Shown here: positions 55,117 to 64,000 of the stretch, piece after piece
Numbering within the stretch: position 1 is the stretch's first letter
Layout of the letters: each line of letters begins with the position of its first letter
Source: Neptuniibacter sp. 1_MG-2023
GTDB lineage: Bacteria > Pseudomonadota > Gammaproteobacteria > Pseudomonadales > Balneatricaceae
Direction: 5' to 3'
NCBI RefSeq assembly: GCF_030547185.1
Contig: NZ_JAUOQR010000006.1
Span: forward strand, 62,001-126,000
DNA length: 64,000 nt
Made by a program: the position numbers and the translations under genes
Notes under the pieces: model-generated
Told to the model about the DNA's origin: nothing
The model's database searches: none
Seen by the model: the letters and a program-made list of their open reading frames with translations, nothing else

Positions 55117-55593
55117 CTATGGACGCTGTCCGATACGGTAACTTCCATTATCAAAAAACTGTACAACCTCTCTGCGCTTACGGCCTAATAAGATCGGACC
55201 ATTATCGAAAAACAAGAAATTCTTCCAATGATGACGGAAAATGCCCCATTTAGTCTCAAGAATATGGTCACTTTGATAACAAAAATAAACCGTTACATTA
55301 TCGTCCCAATTGCCTAGAAACTCCTCAAGCAATGAGGGCAACGCTTCCTTACTTGAATCCCAAGCTGACTGCCAATAATCCTTATCTACCCAGTTTTTAT
55401 CTTGCCCGACCCAATCATCGCCTGAAAAATGTTCAGGATGAGAACAGCCGCGACTAATATGCTCAGACCAAATCTGCTCAGCTCTCTTTTCTGAGAGGGG
55501 TTTTATCTCCTCCAGATCTTCAGTAGAGATAGGCAAGTCTTTATGTCTAAAGATCCAAGCTTTAGTATATTTTTCCATTGGTAAATAATTCAT
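55117..55593 (-). CDS. DUF2947 family protein
   Basis: The 158-residue protein matches DUF2947 throughout: YLPMEKYTKAWIFRHKDLPI, PLSEKRAEQIWSEHIS, NVTVYFCYQSDHILETKWGI, HHWKNFLFFDNGPILLGRKR and VVQFFDNGSYRIGQR. The family occurs in vibrios and relatives and its function is unknown. It is cytoplasmic, with no signal peptide. It is downstream of the degenerate diguanylate cyclase gene on the same strand but separated by a terminator. Confidence 0.85.
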   Translation of the reverse strand: MNYLPMEKYTKAWIFRHKDLPISTEDLEEIKPLSEKRAEQIWSEHISRGCSHPEHFSGDDWVGQDKNWVDKDYWQSAWDSSKEALPSLLEEFLGNWDDNVTVYFCYQSDHILETKWGIFRHHWKNFLFFDNGPILLGRKRREVVQFFDNGSYRIGQRP

Positions 55594-55641
55594 TAGAGAC
55601 TCTTAGGTATATTCTTTTGAACAGAGAGTTAATAAAGGCTT

Positions 55642-55667
55642 AAAAAAAAGGGAGCATATAGCTCCCT
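55642..55667 (-). terminator. Intrinsic terminator after the diguanylate-cyclase-like gene
   Basis: On the minus strand GGGAGC pairs with GCTCCC across TATAT and is followed by eight T. It separates that gene from the DUF2947 gene. Confidence 0.88.
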
Positions 55668-55692
55668 TCTATCCTAACAAGAGGAGCAACAA

Positions 55693-56583
55693 CTAAGCTT
55701 CACCTTCAACTCGATTATGGCCACTCTGCTTCGCTATAAACAAATTCTCTAGCGCACGCCGAAGCATGTTATCAGGATCATCTTCAGGCCCATGTAATGC
55801 CGCCACACCGACACTCACCGTAAAATGAACATCACCTGCAGCATAAGGGATTTCCATCTCCTCCATAATCCGTCGAACACGCTGCCCTGCCGCCATGCCT
55901 TGATCATGATTCGTTTCCGGCATAAACATAACAAATTGATCATCGCCGTAACGGGCTAAAAAATCAGATGTTCTTTTCATACTATGTACGGAGGTGACTA
56001 ATTGCTGAAGAACTTGATCACCACAATCCCATGAGAAATTATCATTAAGATCACTGAATTTGTCTACATCAATTACCATCAAGCTACAGACCCAATCATA
56101 ACGTTGCGCTTGCGCAACAGCCTGTTCTAAAACTGGCTTTAATGCTCTGCGATTATAGGCACCCGTCAATGGATCACGCTGAGCCTGACTGGTCACTTGG
56201 CGTTCCAAACGTCGTTTATCAGAGATATCTCTCAAGACCACAACAACTTCGTCATTAGCCGATGAGCAACGTAACTCAATCCACTTAGTTTCATGTAAAC
56301 CTTGTTCTCGCAGTACAGGCACATGCTCAGGACGAAGTTGGAAATCAACTTTGATCACCGTTGAGGTATCAATCGCTTTTACCGCTGCGGCAGTGATCTC
56401 ACTATTGATATCTACGGGAAAAATATCTTCTAGTTTGCGCCCTATAATGGCGTCTTTATCTAACCAGTCAGCAGCTCCCGTAGAACACGCCATGATCAGA
56501 CCTGTAGGTTCTATCACCATAACAGCATCCGCTGTTGCTGTTAAAAGAGCATCATAACGTGCATGAATCTGTTTATCGGACAT
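55693..56583 (-). CDS. PAS-GGDEF protein with degenerate active site (GDDQF) and kept I-site
   Basis: ATG 56583 has GGAG eight bases upstream, giving 296 residues: one PAS domain (about 8-120) and a GGDEF domain (about 130-294). DPLTGAYNRRALKPVLEQAV starts the domain normally. The active-site loop reads GDDQF (213-217) instead of GGDEF, and the GH pair of the nucleotide site reads SW (FSWDCGD). The inhibitory-site motif RxxD is kept as RTSD (204-207), five residues before the loop. It is likely a c-di-GMP-binding receptor rather than a cyclase. It is a single gene downstream of the decarboxylase gene. Confidence 0.9.
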   Translation of the reverse strand: MSDKQIHARYDALLTATADAVMVIEPTGLIMACSTGAADWLDKDAIIGRKLEDIFPVDINSEITAAAVKAIDTSTVIKVDFQLRPEHVPVLREQGLHETKWIELRCSSANDEVVVVLRDISDKRRLERQVTSQAQRDPLTGAYNRRALKPVLEQAVAQAQRYDWVCSLMVIDVDKFSDLNDNFSWDCGDQVLQQLVTSVHSMKRTSDFLARYGDDQFVMFMPETNHDQGMAAGQRVRRIMEEMEIPYAAGDVHFTVSVGVAALHGPEDDPDNMLRRALENLFIAKQSGHNRVEGEA

Positions 56584-56713
56584 CCAATATTCTCCAACCA
56601 AACCAGACAATTAAAATCGGCATATCAAAAAGATAGCTGTTTGCCTCGCAAGGAACAACCCGTTTGATCAATTTTATGGCAATGTTATCAATTAATAAGC
56701 AGTAGAACTCAAC

Positions 56714-57871
56714 TTAAAGAATATGGTAGTCCAACGGAGGAAAGCCATTAAACTCTATAGAACTGTAGCTTGTCGTGTAAGCACCCGTTGAAAACCAATA
56801 GACGTAATCCCCTATTTCTAGTGATAACGGCAATTCATACTTATGCTGCTCATACATAATATCGACACTATCGCAGGTAGGTCCGGCAAGAATAACCTCT
56901 TCGACAGGCCCCTCCTTAGACGTCGCTAGCGGATATTTGATCGCCTCACCTAAGGTTTCGATTAAACCATTAAACATGCCTACATCTGTATAAACCCAAC
57001 GCTCTAAAGCTGTACTCGATTTCCTAGAGATCAAAACAACTTCAGAAACAATAACACCCGCATCCCCAACTAAAGAGCGTCCAGGTTCAAGAATAACTCT
57101 AGGTAGATTGTCTGGAAAGTCTTCCGCTAGAAAACGCTGAATTTCTTCTGCATAAGTAGAAAAGTCATTCGTTTTTTGAATATAGTTAGCGGGAAAGCCG
57201 CCGCCCATATTAATCATTCCTAAATTAATACCATATTCAGTACTCAGACGTTCATAGATGATTTTCACCTTCGCTATAGCCCCATCCCAAACATCAATAT
57301 CTCTCTGCTGTGAACCGACATGAAATGAAACACCATAAGGCTGAAGTCCTAAATCTTTCGCTAACACCGCTAACTCAATTGCCATTTCTGGATTACAGCC
57401 GAACTTACGGGAAAGTGGCCAGTCGGCGCCTTCAGAACCATCCGTCAATACACGAATATAAATTTGTGATCCCGGTGCATTAAGCGCAATATTTCGTAAA
57501 TCAGCTTCAGAGTCTGTCGCATAAAGGCGTACTCCTTTTTCAAAGAAATACTTAACCGCGGAGGCTTTCTTTATTGTATTGCCATAGCTCATTCGATCAG
57601 GAGAAACGCCCTGTTTAAGAACCTTATCAAGCTCCTGAGGTGAAGCTATATCAAAACTGGAACCTAACTCAGCCAACAACTGTATTACTTCATTAGCGGG
57701 ATTCGCTTTGACCGCATAAAAGAGGTCCGCGTCAGGAAAGCCTTGCTCCAATTCAACATAACGGTTTTTAATAATAGAGAGGTCCAACGCCAAAAAAGGT
57801 GTCGGATGCTTTTCAGTTAATAACTTCAGACGCTCTGCAGCTGACTGGCTAAAATGCTCAGGTAAGTTCAT
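56714..57871 (-). CDS. Ornithine/lysine decarboxylase, fold type III
   Basis: ATG 57871 gives 385 residues (GTG 57886 is possible). It is an alanine-racemase-fold PLP enzyme: the PLP lysine in LFYAVKANPANEVI, SFHVGSQQRD, the glycine loop MINMGGGFPANY, the phosphate-binding EPGRSLVGDAG and the active-site Cys in GPTCDSVDIMYEQ. These match eukaryotic-type ornithine decarboxylases and the bifunctional ODC/LDC enzymes of gammaproteobacteria. It makes putrescine (or cadaverine) from ornithine (or lysine). It differs from the large fold type I SpeC of E. coli. Substrate choice cannot be told from sequence alone. Confidence 0.9.
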   Translation of the reverse strand: MNLPEHFSQSAAERLKLLTEKHPTPFLALDLSIIKNRYVELEQGFPDADLFYAVKANPANEVIQLLAELGSSFDIASPQELDKVLKQGVSPDRMSYGNTIKKASAVKYFFEKGVRLYATDSEADLRNIALNAPGSQIYIRVLTDGSEGADWPLSRKFGCNPEMAIELAVLAKDLGLQPYGVSFHVGSQQRDIDVWDGAIAKVKIIYERLSTEYGINLGMINMGGGFPANYIQKTNDFSTYAEEIQRFLAEDFPDNLPRVILEPGRSLVGDAGVIVSEVVLISRKSSTALERWVYTDVGMFNGLIETLGEAIKYPLATSKEGPVEEVILAGPTCDSVDIMYEQHKYELPLSLEIGDYVYWFSTGAYTTSYSSIEFNGFPPLDYHIL

Positions 57872-58000
57872 GCGCAATGGCACCACAGAAATAGAGTTGA
57901 TGATAAAAGTCCGCTAGACGAACCTAACAGTGAAATTTTGCGAAGTATAGTAAGGTTTAGATTAACAAGTCCAGCGTTATAAAATTACTTTTTCATCCTT

Positions 58001-58603
58001 TTAAAAACCACCGTTTTGAGTAAGGGCATTCTCTATTTCAGCAAAACTTTTTGCTTCATACATTATGTCAAAACTAATTTTAAGTCTTCGGGAAATATCA
58101 CTTGAAGAGATAATGCCTCTAACTCTTAAAACACCAGCTGTACTTTCATCAATAACAACCACATGCTGATCACCCGAATCTTTCATTGTTAGCATCACAT
58201 CACCTACACGAGCATCACAAAGTTGAGTATAGGTAAGTGTTTTAATATTAAATTTACTTAGCATGATGTGTCTAACTTGTACCTGCTCCCTGCTTACTTG
58301 GTTTTTCTGCATAAAGGCCATCACTTTTCGCCCTCCAGCATCACCAGCAGTAATAATTCCAGCAAAAGCATCTTTATTATCTAATACAAAAAGTAACCGT
58401 ACATGCTGACTCTTCATATACTCAAGTGCTTCAAGGACCGGCATTGATTCCGAAACCGTGACAGGCTTAATATTAACAAAGTCAGTAAATACATCGAGTG
58501 CTGGGCTGTACAAATTAGTGGGGATCGCCTTATTGTCGGGCGACAGAATATAGTCAACCTCGGCGGCGTCAAACAGTCTTATGTTTTTGAATTCCTGAAG
58601 CAT
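58001..58603 (-). CDS. Tandem CBS-domain protein
   Basis: The 200-residue protein consists of two CBS domains in tandem: PVTVSESMPVLEALEYMKSQ with VRLLFVLDNKDAFAGIITAG, and LTYTQLCDARVGDVMLTMKD with HVVVIDESTAGVLRVRGIIS then SSDISRRL. Such pairs bind adenosine ligands (ATP, AMP, S-adenosylmethionine) and act as energy sensors; this one has no fused output domain. AGGGGTG precedes ATG 58603. It lies downstream of the unknown 100-residue gene, on the same strand. Confidence 0.85.
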   Translation of the reverse strand: MLQEFKNIRLFDAAEVDYILSPDNKAIPTNLYSPALDVFTDFVNIKPVTVSESMPVLEALEYMKSQHVRLLFVLDNKDAFAGIITAGDAGGRKVMAFMQKNQVSREQVQVRHIMLSKFNIKTLTYTQLCDARVGDVMLTMKDSGDQHVVVIDESTAGVLRVRGIISSSDISRRLKISFDIMYEAKSFAEIENALTQNGGF

Positions 58604-58702
58604 AAATCACCCCTAACGTCGGTTTTAATTCAGGATAGTACAATTCAGAAAGTTTGCGCTAAAAGCGATAATTATTGATATAAAATACACGCCGTATAAA
58701 AA

Positions 58703-58727
58703 CAAAAAAAGCAGCGAATGCTGCTTT
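58703..58727 (-). terminator. Intrinsic terminator after the 100-residue unknown gene
   Basis: On the minus strand GCAGC pairs with GCTGC across ATTC, followed by seven T. AAGCAGC/GCTGCTT extends the stem. Confidence 0.85.
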
Positions 58728-58747
58728 CTACTATGAGGAAAAAATGC

Positions 58748-59050
58748 TTAATATCCCAACTCACTTGGATCAATAACAACGCCTAACGAACGCTTATCAA
58801 TAAAGTTACCTTTGCTGGTTTCCTTATAACGAAAAGTGACTTTCTTACCTAAAGCAATCTCCAACTCTTTATCTGAAGACATATAAGAGTACTTCTCACC
58901 ATCAACAACGATGTTATGAATATAATAAGGTGGCATACCAACCCACTCTGTATGAGGGCCGTCAGTTTCTACGCTTTCTAATACACCACGACCGGCTAGT
59001 TTTGGTGTTTTTTTGTAGCCGCCTTTGCGACCTTGAAAATTCCCAGCCAT
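58748..59050 (-). CDS. Small basic protein of unknown function
   Basis: The frame extends to 59146, but ATG 59050 with AAGGAG a few bases upstream is the likely start, giving 100 residues beginning MAGNFQGRKGGYKKTPKLAG. The N-terminus is basic and Gly-rich; the rest is a small beta-type domain (YYIHNIVVDGEKYSYMSSDK, KKVTFRYKETSKGNFIDKRS). It may bind nucleic acid, but no family is recognised. It is divergent from hrpB, 144 bp away. Confidence 0.6.
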   Translation of the reverse strand: MAGNFQGRKGGYKKTPKLAGRGVLESVETDGPHTEWVGMPPYYIHNIVVDGEKYSYMSSDKELEIALGKKVTFRYKETSKGNFIDKRSLGVVIDPSELGY

Positions 59051-59194
59051 TAAGGCTCCTTGACAGTTTAAAGATAAAATAGAAAAACACTGTCGTGTAA
59101 TTGTAGCGTCACTCGGTGCAGAGTAAAACGGTATAGCTAAATTCATTCAATAAAACTGTTAGAATATGGGCATAAAATCAAAAATGCGATCAAT

Positions 59195-61723
59195 ATGTCA
59201 TCACTGCCGATTCAAGCTGTTATTGCCCCCCTAAAAAATGCACTCAGTATGCATGATGAAGCCATACTTGAAGCTCCTCCCGGTGCAGGTAAAACAACTC
59301 AAGTCCCTTTATCTCTACTTAATGAGCCTTGGTTACAAACACAGAAAATACTGATGTTAGAACCTAGGCGTTTAGCAGCAAAAAATGCGGCCTCACGCAT
59401 GGCTAATCTGCTCAACGAGCAAGTGGGAGAAACTGTTGGTTACCGCATTAGATTAGAACAAAAGATCAGTGCTAAAACGCGCATTGAAATCGTAACCGAA
59501 GGCATACTCTCACGCTTACTCCAAGCAGATCCAAGTCTTGAAGGTTATGGCCTCATTATTTTCGATGAATTTCACGAACGTAGCCTAGACGCTGATTTAG
59601 GTTTGGCATTATGCCAAGAAGCACGCACTATTTTTCGGGATGACACACCGCTTAAACTACTTATTATGTCAGCAACCCTTAATGGAGACGCTATTGCGAA
59701 ATTGCTCAACAATGCTCCCCTCATTCAAAGTGAAGGGCGATCCTATCCTGTTTCATTTATTTACACAGGAAAAGCAAAACAGGGAACTTGGTTAGAACAA
59801 CATGTAGTTAATACCCTATTAGACGCAATCACCACACAAGAAGGCAGTATTTTATGCTTTCTACCAGGTATCCGAGAGATAAGACAGGTCGAAAACCTTT
59901 TAATAGACGCTTTACAAGCTCAGACACTTGATCAAGTTATTATTGCACCACTGTACGGAGATCTTAAATTAGAACAACAGCAACAAGCGATCAACCCTGC
60001 TCCTATAGGTAAACGAAAGGTTGTGCTCGCCACCAGTATCGCAGAAACCAGTTTAACGATAGAAGGCGTGACCGTTGTTATAGATAGTGGCCTCAGCCGT
60101 GAAGCAAAATACAATCCTAATACGGCAATGACGACACTCTTTACTCGACCCGTTTCCAAAGCTGCAGCTACACAACGAGCAGGCCGCGCAGGTCGACTAG
60201 CCCCCGGAATCTGCTATCGTTTGTGGAGCGAATCGGAACATGCGCAACTAAGTTCCTTTAGTACACCGGATATTCTACAAGCAGACCTAACAGGCTTAGC
60301 CCTGCAGCTCGCTAGCTGGGGAATAGACGACCCAGAAACCCTCTCTTGGTTAGACCAACCACCCGCAGGTGCCTACCAACAAGCCAAAGCGCTATTAGCA
60401 CAACTAGGCGCATTTAATAGCAGTGGGCATCTATCCAAACATGGAGAGTTAATGGCTTCCTTACCGGCACATCCGCGTATTAGTCATATGCTGATAAGAG
60501 GAGCGCAAATAGGATTAGTCGAGAAAGCTTGTTTTATTGCTGCTCTACTTATGGAGAAAGACCCTTTTCGCGATTCAGGGGCAGATATTAATATCCGATT
60601 AGACTGGCTTACAGAAAAACCTAAGCAACATAAAACATTATGGCAACGCTTACATAAACAGGCAAAACACTATTTAAAACTGTGCCAATCGTTCTCCTCT
60701 GAACAAACCAATACCCATATACAATCAGAACAACAAGCCGGTTTACTCTTAGCCTTCGCCTACCCAGACCGCGTGGCTAAACAACGCAGCAAAGGAAGCT
60801 CCACTTACAAGCTCAGTAATGGCAGAGCTGCTAGCTTATTTAAAGCCGATAATTTAGCCACCAGCCCATGGATTACTGCCGGTATAGTTATAGGGAAGGA
60901 GAGTTCCTCAACTGACTTTATCCCCCTTGCAGGAATATTAAACCCTACACATATAGCGCAGTATTTAACTGACTCAACCTCAATCAATGAAGTAATCAGA
61001 TGGGATTCAAATAGAATTATTGCTGAAAAACAGCTCAGCATTGGCCAAATCATTGTAAAAAAGGAGCCCCTTAAGTCACCATCAAAAGAGGCTATAATCA
61101 ATGCAACATTGAGTTATATACGCCAACAAGGCATCAACATTTTACCTTGGAATAACGAACTTAATCAGTGGCGTGACCGAGTAAACTTTCTCTATCGCAG
61201 CAACACAAATAATTCCAAACAAGGGGGGCTGGAACACAATTGGCCAGACTTGACCGATCAGTGGTTACTGGAGAATTTAGAAATATGGTTAGCGCCGTTT
61301 CTAAATAATATTTCCCGCCTAAGTGACCTTAAGCAATTAGATTTAAAAAATATTCTTCTTGCGCTACTGCCTTGGCCATTACCTCAGCAGCTTGATGAAC
61401 TCGCACCTGAACGGTATCGCGTTCCCTCCGGCTCTAATATAAAAATCGACTATTCTCAAACACCACCAGTACTGGCTGTAAAACTACAGGAGATGTTTGG
61501 CTGCGAGACAACACCAACGATTGCTCATAACACAGCTCTGCAACTGCACTTATTATCACCTGCACAACGGCCTCTGCAAGTAACACAAGATCTGAAAAGT
61601 TTCTGGAGCAACGCCTATAGTGAGGTACAAAAAGATATGAAAGGACGCTACCCTAAGCACCCTTGGCCAGATAACCCCTTACAAGCGCTACCTACTGCAA
61701 AAACAAAAAAGAAAACGACATAA
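59195..61723 (+). CDS. hrpB: ATP-dependent helicase HrpB
   Basis: The 842-residue DEAH-type helicase has Walker A in EAPPGAGKTTQVPLSLL (26-42), Walker B DEFHERSLDADLGLAL, motif III MSATLNG, motif VI AATQRAGRAGRLAPGICYRL, and the long HrpB-specific C-terminal region (VPSGSNIKIDYSQTPPVLAV, near its end KGRYPKHPWPDNPLQALP). DEFH in place of DEAH is normal for HrpB. The RNA-helicase role is largely undefined. ATG 59195 is at the family start. A bidirectional terminator separates it from rapA. Confidence 0.94.
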   Translation: MSSLPIQAVIAPLKNALSMHDEAILEAPPGAGKTTQVPLSLLNEPWLQTQKILMLEPRRLAAKNAASRMANLLNEQVGETVGYRIRLEQKISAKTRIEIVTEGILSRLLQADPSLEGYGLIIFDEFHERSLDADLGLALCQEARTIFRDDTPLKLLIMSATLNGDAIAKLLNNAPLIQSEGRSYPVSFIYTGKAKQGTWLEQHVVNTLLDAITTQEGSILCFLPGIREIRQVENLLIDALQAQTLDQVIIAPLYGDLKLEQQQQAINPAPIGKRKVVLATSIAETSLTIEGVTVVIDSGLSREAKYNPNTAMTTLFTRPVSKAAATQRAGRAGRLAPGICYRLWSESEHAQLSSFSTPDILQADLTGLALQLASWGIDDPETLSWLDQPPAGAYQQAKALLAQLGAFNSSGHLSKHGELMASLPAHPRISHMLIRGAQIGLVEKACFIAALLMEKDPFRDSGADINIRLDWLTEKPKQHKTLWQRLHKQAKHYLKLCQSFSSEQTNTHIQSEQQAGLLLAFAYPDRVAKQRSKGSSTYKLSNGRAASLFKADNLATSPWITAGIVIGKESSSTDFIPLAGILNPTHIAQYLTDSTSINEVIRWDSNRIIAEKQLSIGQIIVKKEPLKSPSKEAIINATLSYIRQQGINILPWNNELNQWRDRVNFLYRSNTNNSKQGGLEHNWPDLTDQWLLENLEIWLAPFLNNISRLSDLKQLDLKNILLALLPWPLPQQLDELAPERYRVPSGSNIKIDYSQTPPVLAVKLQEMFGCETTPTIAHNTALQLHLLSPAQRPLQVTQDLKSFWSNAYSEVQKDMKGRYPKHPWPDNPLQALPTAKTKKKTT

Positions 61724-61725
61724 AA

Positions 61726-61750
61726 AAGCTAGCAATAGCTAGCTTCTTTT
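61726..61750. terminator. Bidirectional terminator between hrpB and rapA
   Basis: AAGCTAGC pairs with GCTAGCTT across AATA. T-rich tails follow on both strands (TTCTTTTATT on plus, TTTTTT on minus), so it ends both convergent genes. Confidence 0.8.
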
Positions 61751-61769
61751 ATTAAAAGCATTCCTCAAA

Positions 61770-64000
61770 TTACTCGTGAGTAATAACTGCTACTCGTATA
61801 GCATCCATTTTCAAAGCACCTTCCTGTAGCGCATCCACAAGATGAGCTGTCAATTGATCATGTGCTTCAAGCTCTTCCTGACGAATATTTGGATTCACTT
61901 TAGCCAGAGCAACAAGACGATCTTTCTCTGCACGTTGCTGTCGTTTTAACATCTCAAGCGCATCAGTCATTAACTGCTCGCCCTTTTCTTCCACTTGTGT
62001 CTCAAGTTTAGCAACCAAAGCACTAATATCTTCGCGGGTATGCTTAACCAAATTATACGCCACATTTTTACCAACCCGCTTACCTAAGCTCGCAAAATGT
62101 TGCTCCGTAATAACATCAGTCAAATCATTACCATTACTATCAATCACACGCCGCACACAAGCTTCTGATAGGTAACGCTGCAACTGTAGTGATTTATCAG
62201 AGATACAATGCACTCGGAAGACCGCTTCAATTAATAAGCTACCCGCTTTGAGCGGCAAGAGCTTCATCGTACAAAGCGTTGAGCTTCCGTAACTGCCTTC
62301 AAGCATCATCTCCATTGCACCGGAGACCATTGGGTGTTCCCAACTAAGGAAATGCATATCTTCACGGGATAGTGCTTCATTACGCTGAAATGTCGCTGTC
62401 ATACCATCAGAAGGCAAACCTGGAAAATGACTGCTGAGCATATGATCACCTGGGTGGAGGATGACACCATTGATACCTGTGCTCTCCTGCTCTACGCCAA
62501 AATGATCAAACACGCGGCCCATATAGGATGACAAAGTTCCAGGCTGGCTATCCTCTTCAACAGCATCCAGCAAAGCTTCAGCCACTGATGTATTACAGGA
62601 GTTTAACTCCAGAAGACGATCCCTCCCCTGCTGCAACTCTTCAAGTAATGCCTGCTGGCTATGAGAGGTTTCTTTAATTAAGCGATCAATACCCGCTTGA
62701 TCCTCTGTATTTTCCATACAGTGGTGTAGGTCAGACGCAAACTGCTGCATTAAGCTTTGCCCGGTGGGACAAACCTGCTCAAAAGCACCTAGCCCTTCAG
62801 CGTACCAACGCAATAGAACCTCTTGGGAGCTATCCGCAAAATAAGGTACATGGATATTAACGTCTTTAAGCTGTCCTATACGATCTAAACGCCCAATACG
62901 TTGCTCAAGAAGGTCTGGATTCATCGGCAGATCAAACATCACCATATGATGAGCAAACTGGAAGTTACGGCCTTCACTACCAATTTCTGAACAGATCAGC
63001 AGCTGCGCCCCTTGTTCACTATCGGCAAAGTAAGCGGCAGCTCTATCACGCTCAACAAGACTCATACCTTCATGGAAAAGTGCTGTTCGTCGTCCTTCAA
63101 ATAAACGCAACTGCTTTTCCAACGCTATCGCCGTTTGCGCATGGGCACAGATAACGAGTATCTTCTCGCCTTTGTAATCATCTAGCCATTTGATCAACCA
63201 GTCCGCGCGGTTATCTTCTAACAACCATGCGGAGCCCTGCCCATCAGCAATAAGCGTTTCAGGATGTAAGCGGCGTTCCATCGATGCAGAATCAATAACA
63301 TCTGCGTAGGCTTGTGGTAACGACAAAGGATAAATATGTAACTTACGCTGCGGGAAGCCTTGAACACTTTCACGGGTATTACGGAACAAGACACGCCCTG
63401 TGCCATGCTGATCTAATAGCGCTCGGACGGTTTTATCGATTAATTCTGCCCGTTCCTCACTATCATCATCTTTATGTTGAGCAAGTAGGTCAGCAATATC
63501 ATCGCCCAAATACTTATTCAGCAGTGCAATCAATACTTGATCTTGTAACGCATCATGCCAACTATCGGGAGCCTGTAGGGTCTCAATTAATTGGTTAACA
63601 CATTTAAAGTCCTGCTCTTCTGTGATGAATTTTTCTAAATCGTAATAACGATCGGGATCAAGAAGACGTAAACGTGCAAAATGACTTTCAATGCCTAACT
63701 GCTCAGGCGTAGCTGTCAGCAACAATAAACCTTTAACTTTAAGCGCTAAAGATTCGATACAACGATAGGAATGACTTGCCCCCTCTTCGCTCCATCCTAA
63801 ATGATGTGCTTCATCCACCACCATTAGATCCCAACCCGCTTGGACGGCTTGATCTAAATATTTTTCATCGCGAGTAAATAAAGAGAGTGGGCTTAAAACA
63901 AGCTGAGCATCCTCAAACGGATTACCTTCACTATCTAAACAGCGCCCTTCATCCAAAATAGAAAAGTGTAGATTAAAGCGGCGCAGCATCTCCACTAGCC
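61770..64000 (-). CDS. rapA: RNA polymerase-associated ATPase RapA, C-terminal part (start outside window)
   Basis: The frame runs off the right edge, so about 743 C-terminal residues are present. Visible SWI2/SNF2 motifs are the Walker B VVDEAHHLGW, LLLLTATPEQLG, the second helicase domain LLICSEIGSEGRNFQFAHHM and MFDLPMNPDLLEQRIGRLDR, followed by the RapA C-terminal region (PGDHMLSSHFPGLPSDGMTA, LSWEHPMVSGAMEMMLEGSYG). RapA rides on RNA polymerase and helps it recycle after termination. The Walker A half and N-terminal Tudor-like domains lie outside the window. Confidence 0.95.
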   Translation of the reverse strand, partial: LVEMLRRFNLHFSILDEGRCLDSEGNPFEDAQLVLSPLSLFTRDEKYLDQAVQAGWDLMVVDEAHHLGWSEEGASHSYRCIESLALKVKGLLLLTATPEQLGIESHFARLRLLDPDRYYDLEKFITEEQDFKCVNQLIETLQAPDSWHDALQDQVLIALLNKYLGDDIADLLAQHKDDDSEERAELIDKTVRALLDQHGTGRVLFRNTRESVQGFPQRKLHIYPLSLPQAYADVIDSASMERRLHPETLIADGQGSAWLLEDNRADWLIKWLDDYKGEKILVICAHAQTAIALEKQLRLFEGRRTALFHEGMSLVERDRAAAYFADSEQGAQLLICSEIGSEGRNFQFAHHMVMFDLPMNPDLLEQRIGRLDRIGQLKDVNIHVPYFADSSQEVLLRWYAEGLGAFEQVCPTGQSLMQQFASDLHHCMENTEDQAGIDRLIKETSHSQQALLEELQQGRDRLLELNSCNTSVAEALLDAVEEDSQPGTLSSYMGRVFDHFGVEQESTGINGVILHPGDHMLSSHFPGLPSDGMTATFQRNEALSREDMHFLSWEHPMVSGAMEMMLEGSYGSSTLCTMKLLPLKAGSLLIEAVFRVHCISDKSLQLQRYLSEACVRRVIDSNGNDLTDVITEQHFASLGKRVGKNVAYNLVKHTREDISALVAKLETQVEEKGEQLMTDALEMLKRQQRAEKDRLVALAKVNPNIRQEELEAHDQLTAHLVDALQEGALKMDAIRVAVITHE

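Overview
The window reads as chromosomal DNA of a moderately AT-rich, motile, aerobic marine-type gammaproteobacterium of the Oceanospirillales kind. This rests on gene content only: TopB, SrkA, RadD, HrpB, RapA, PbpC with its alpha-2-macroglobulin partner, the MoxR/DUF58/TgpA set, DUF2058, DUF2750, DUF2947 and DUF3422 proteins, a HisC whose start resembles pseudomonad HisC, a flagellin-like protein, an MCP and many c-di-GMP proteins. No prophage, insertion sequence, integrase, CRISPR array or tRNA gene was seen. Genes lie on both strands in short transcription units, many ending in clear intrinsic terminators.

Layout. 1-8 kb: the 3' end of an SLC13-type transporter, topB and srkA (minus), a DUF2058 protein, a DUF5610 protein and the helicase radD (plus). 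8-13.2 kb: one 1677-residue signalling protein with receiver, CheB, CheR, coiled coil, PAS, GGDEF and EAL parts. 13.3-18.1 kb: a transglutaminase-like protein, a small membrane protein, an FMN reductase, an exported six-cysteine protein, a debris fragment of a GGDEF gene, a bacteriohemerythrin behind a well-placed FNR/Anr-type box, and a DUF2750 protein. 18.2-23.5 kb: hisC, an AraC regulator divergent from a second SLC13 transporter with candidate operators between them, an isolated short flagellin and a LysE exporter. 23.5-28.8 kb: the glutathione-dependent formaldehyde pathway (class III ADH plus S-formylglutathione hydrolase) with a divergent LysR regulator, a YjdF-like membrane protein, a lone cyanase, and two tandem paralogous small proteins of unknown function. 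28.9-35.2 kb: the 4.5S SRP RNA gene (minus strand), DUF3422, a degenerate EAL-HDOD protein, a LysR regulator, a cytochrome b561-YceI pair and an exported metallo-beta-lactamase-fold protein without its main zinc motif. 35.3-43.9 kb: pbpC with a large alpha-2-macroglobulin lipoprotein, a small membrane protein and a TetR regulator. 43.9-52.4 kb: an orphan minus-strand terminator that may mark an sRNA, a double-receiver regulator, an MCP with a C-terminal sensor-like region, a YgjP-type metallopeptidase, the tgpA-DUF58-moxR operon and a small unknown protein. 52.5-64 kb: a SlyD-like isomerase, a Cys-rich small protein, a LuxR-type solo beside a 0.7-kb AT-rich gap, DUF2947, a degenerate diguanylate cyclase, an ornithine/lysine decarboxylase, a CBS protein, an unknown 100-residue protein, hrpB and the C-terminal part of rapA.

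A recurring theme is signalling proteins with altered active sites: Glu for Asp in the receiver of the giant hybrid, Ser for Asp in the first receiver of the double-receiver protein, GDDQF for GGDEF with a kept I-site in the diguanylate cyclase, and a degenerate EAL in the EAL-HDOD protein. No single large novel system is evident. The best candidates for new biology are the giant hybrid, the tandem GxERR/DRR paralogues, the orphan terminator near 44.1 kb, and the zinc-motif-less MBL protein beside cytochrome b561-YceI.
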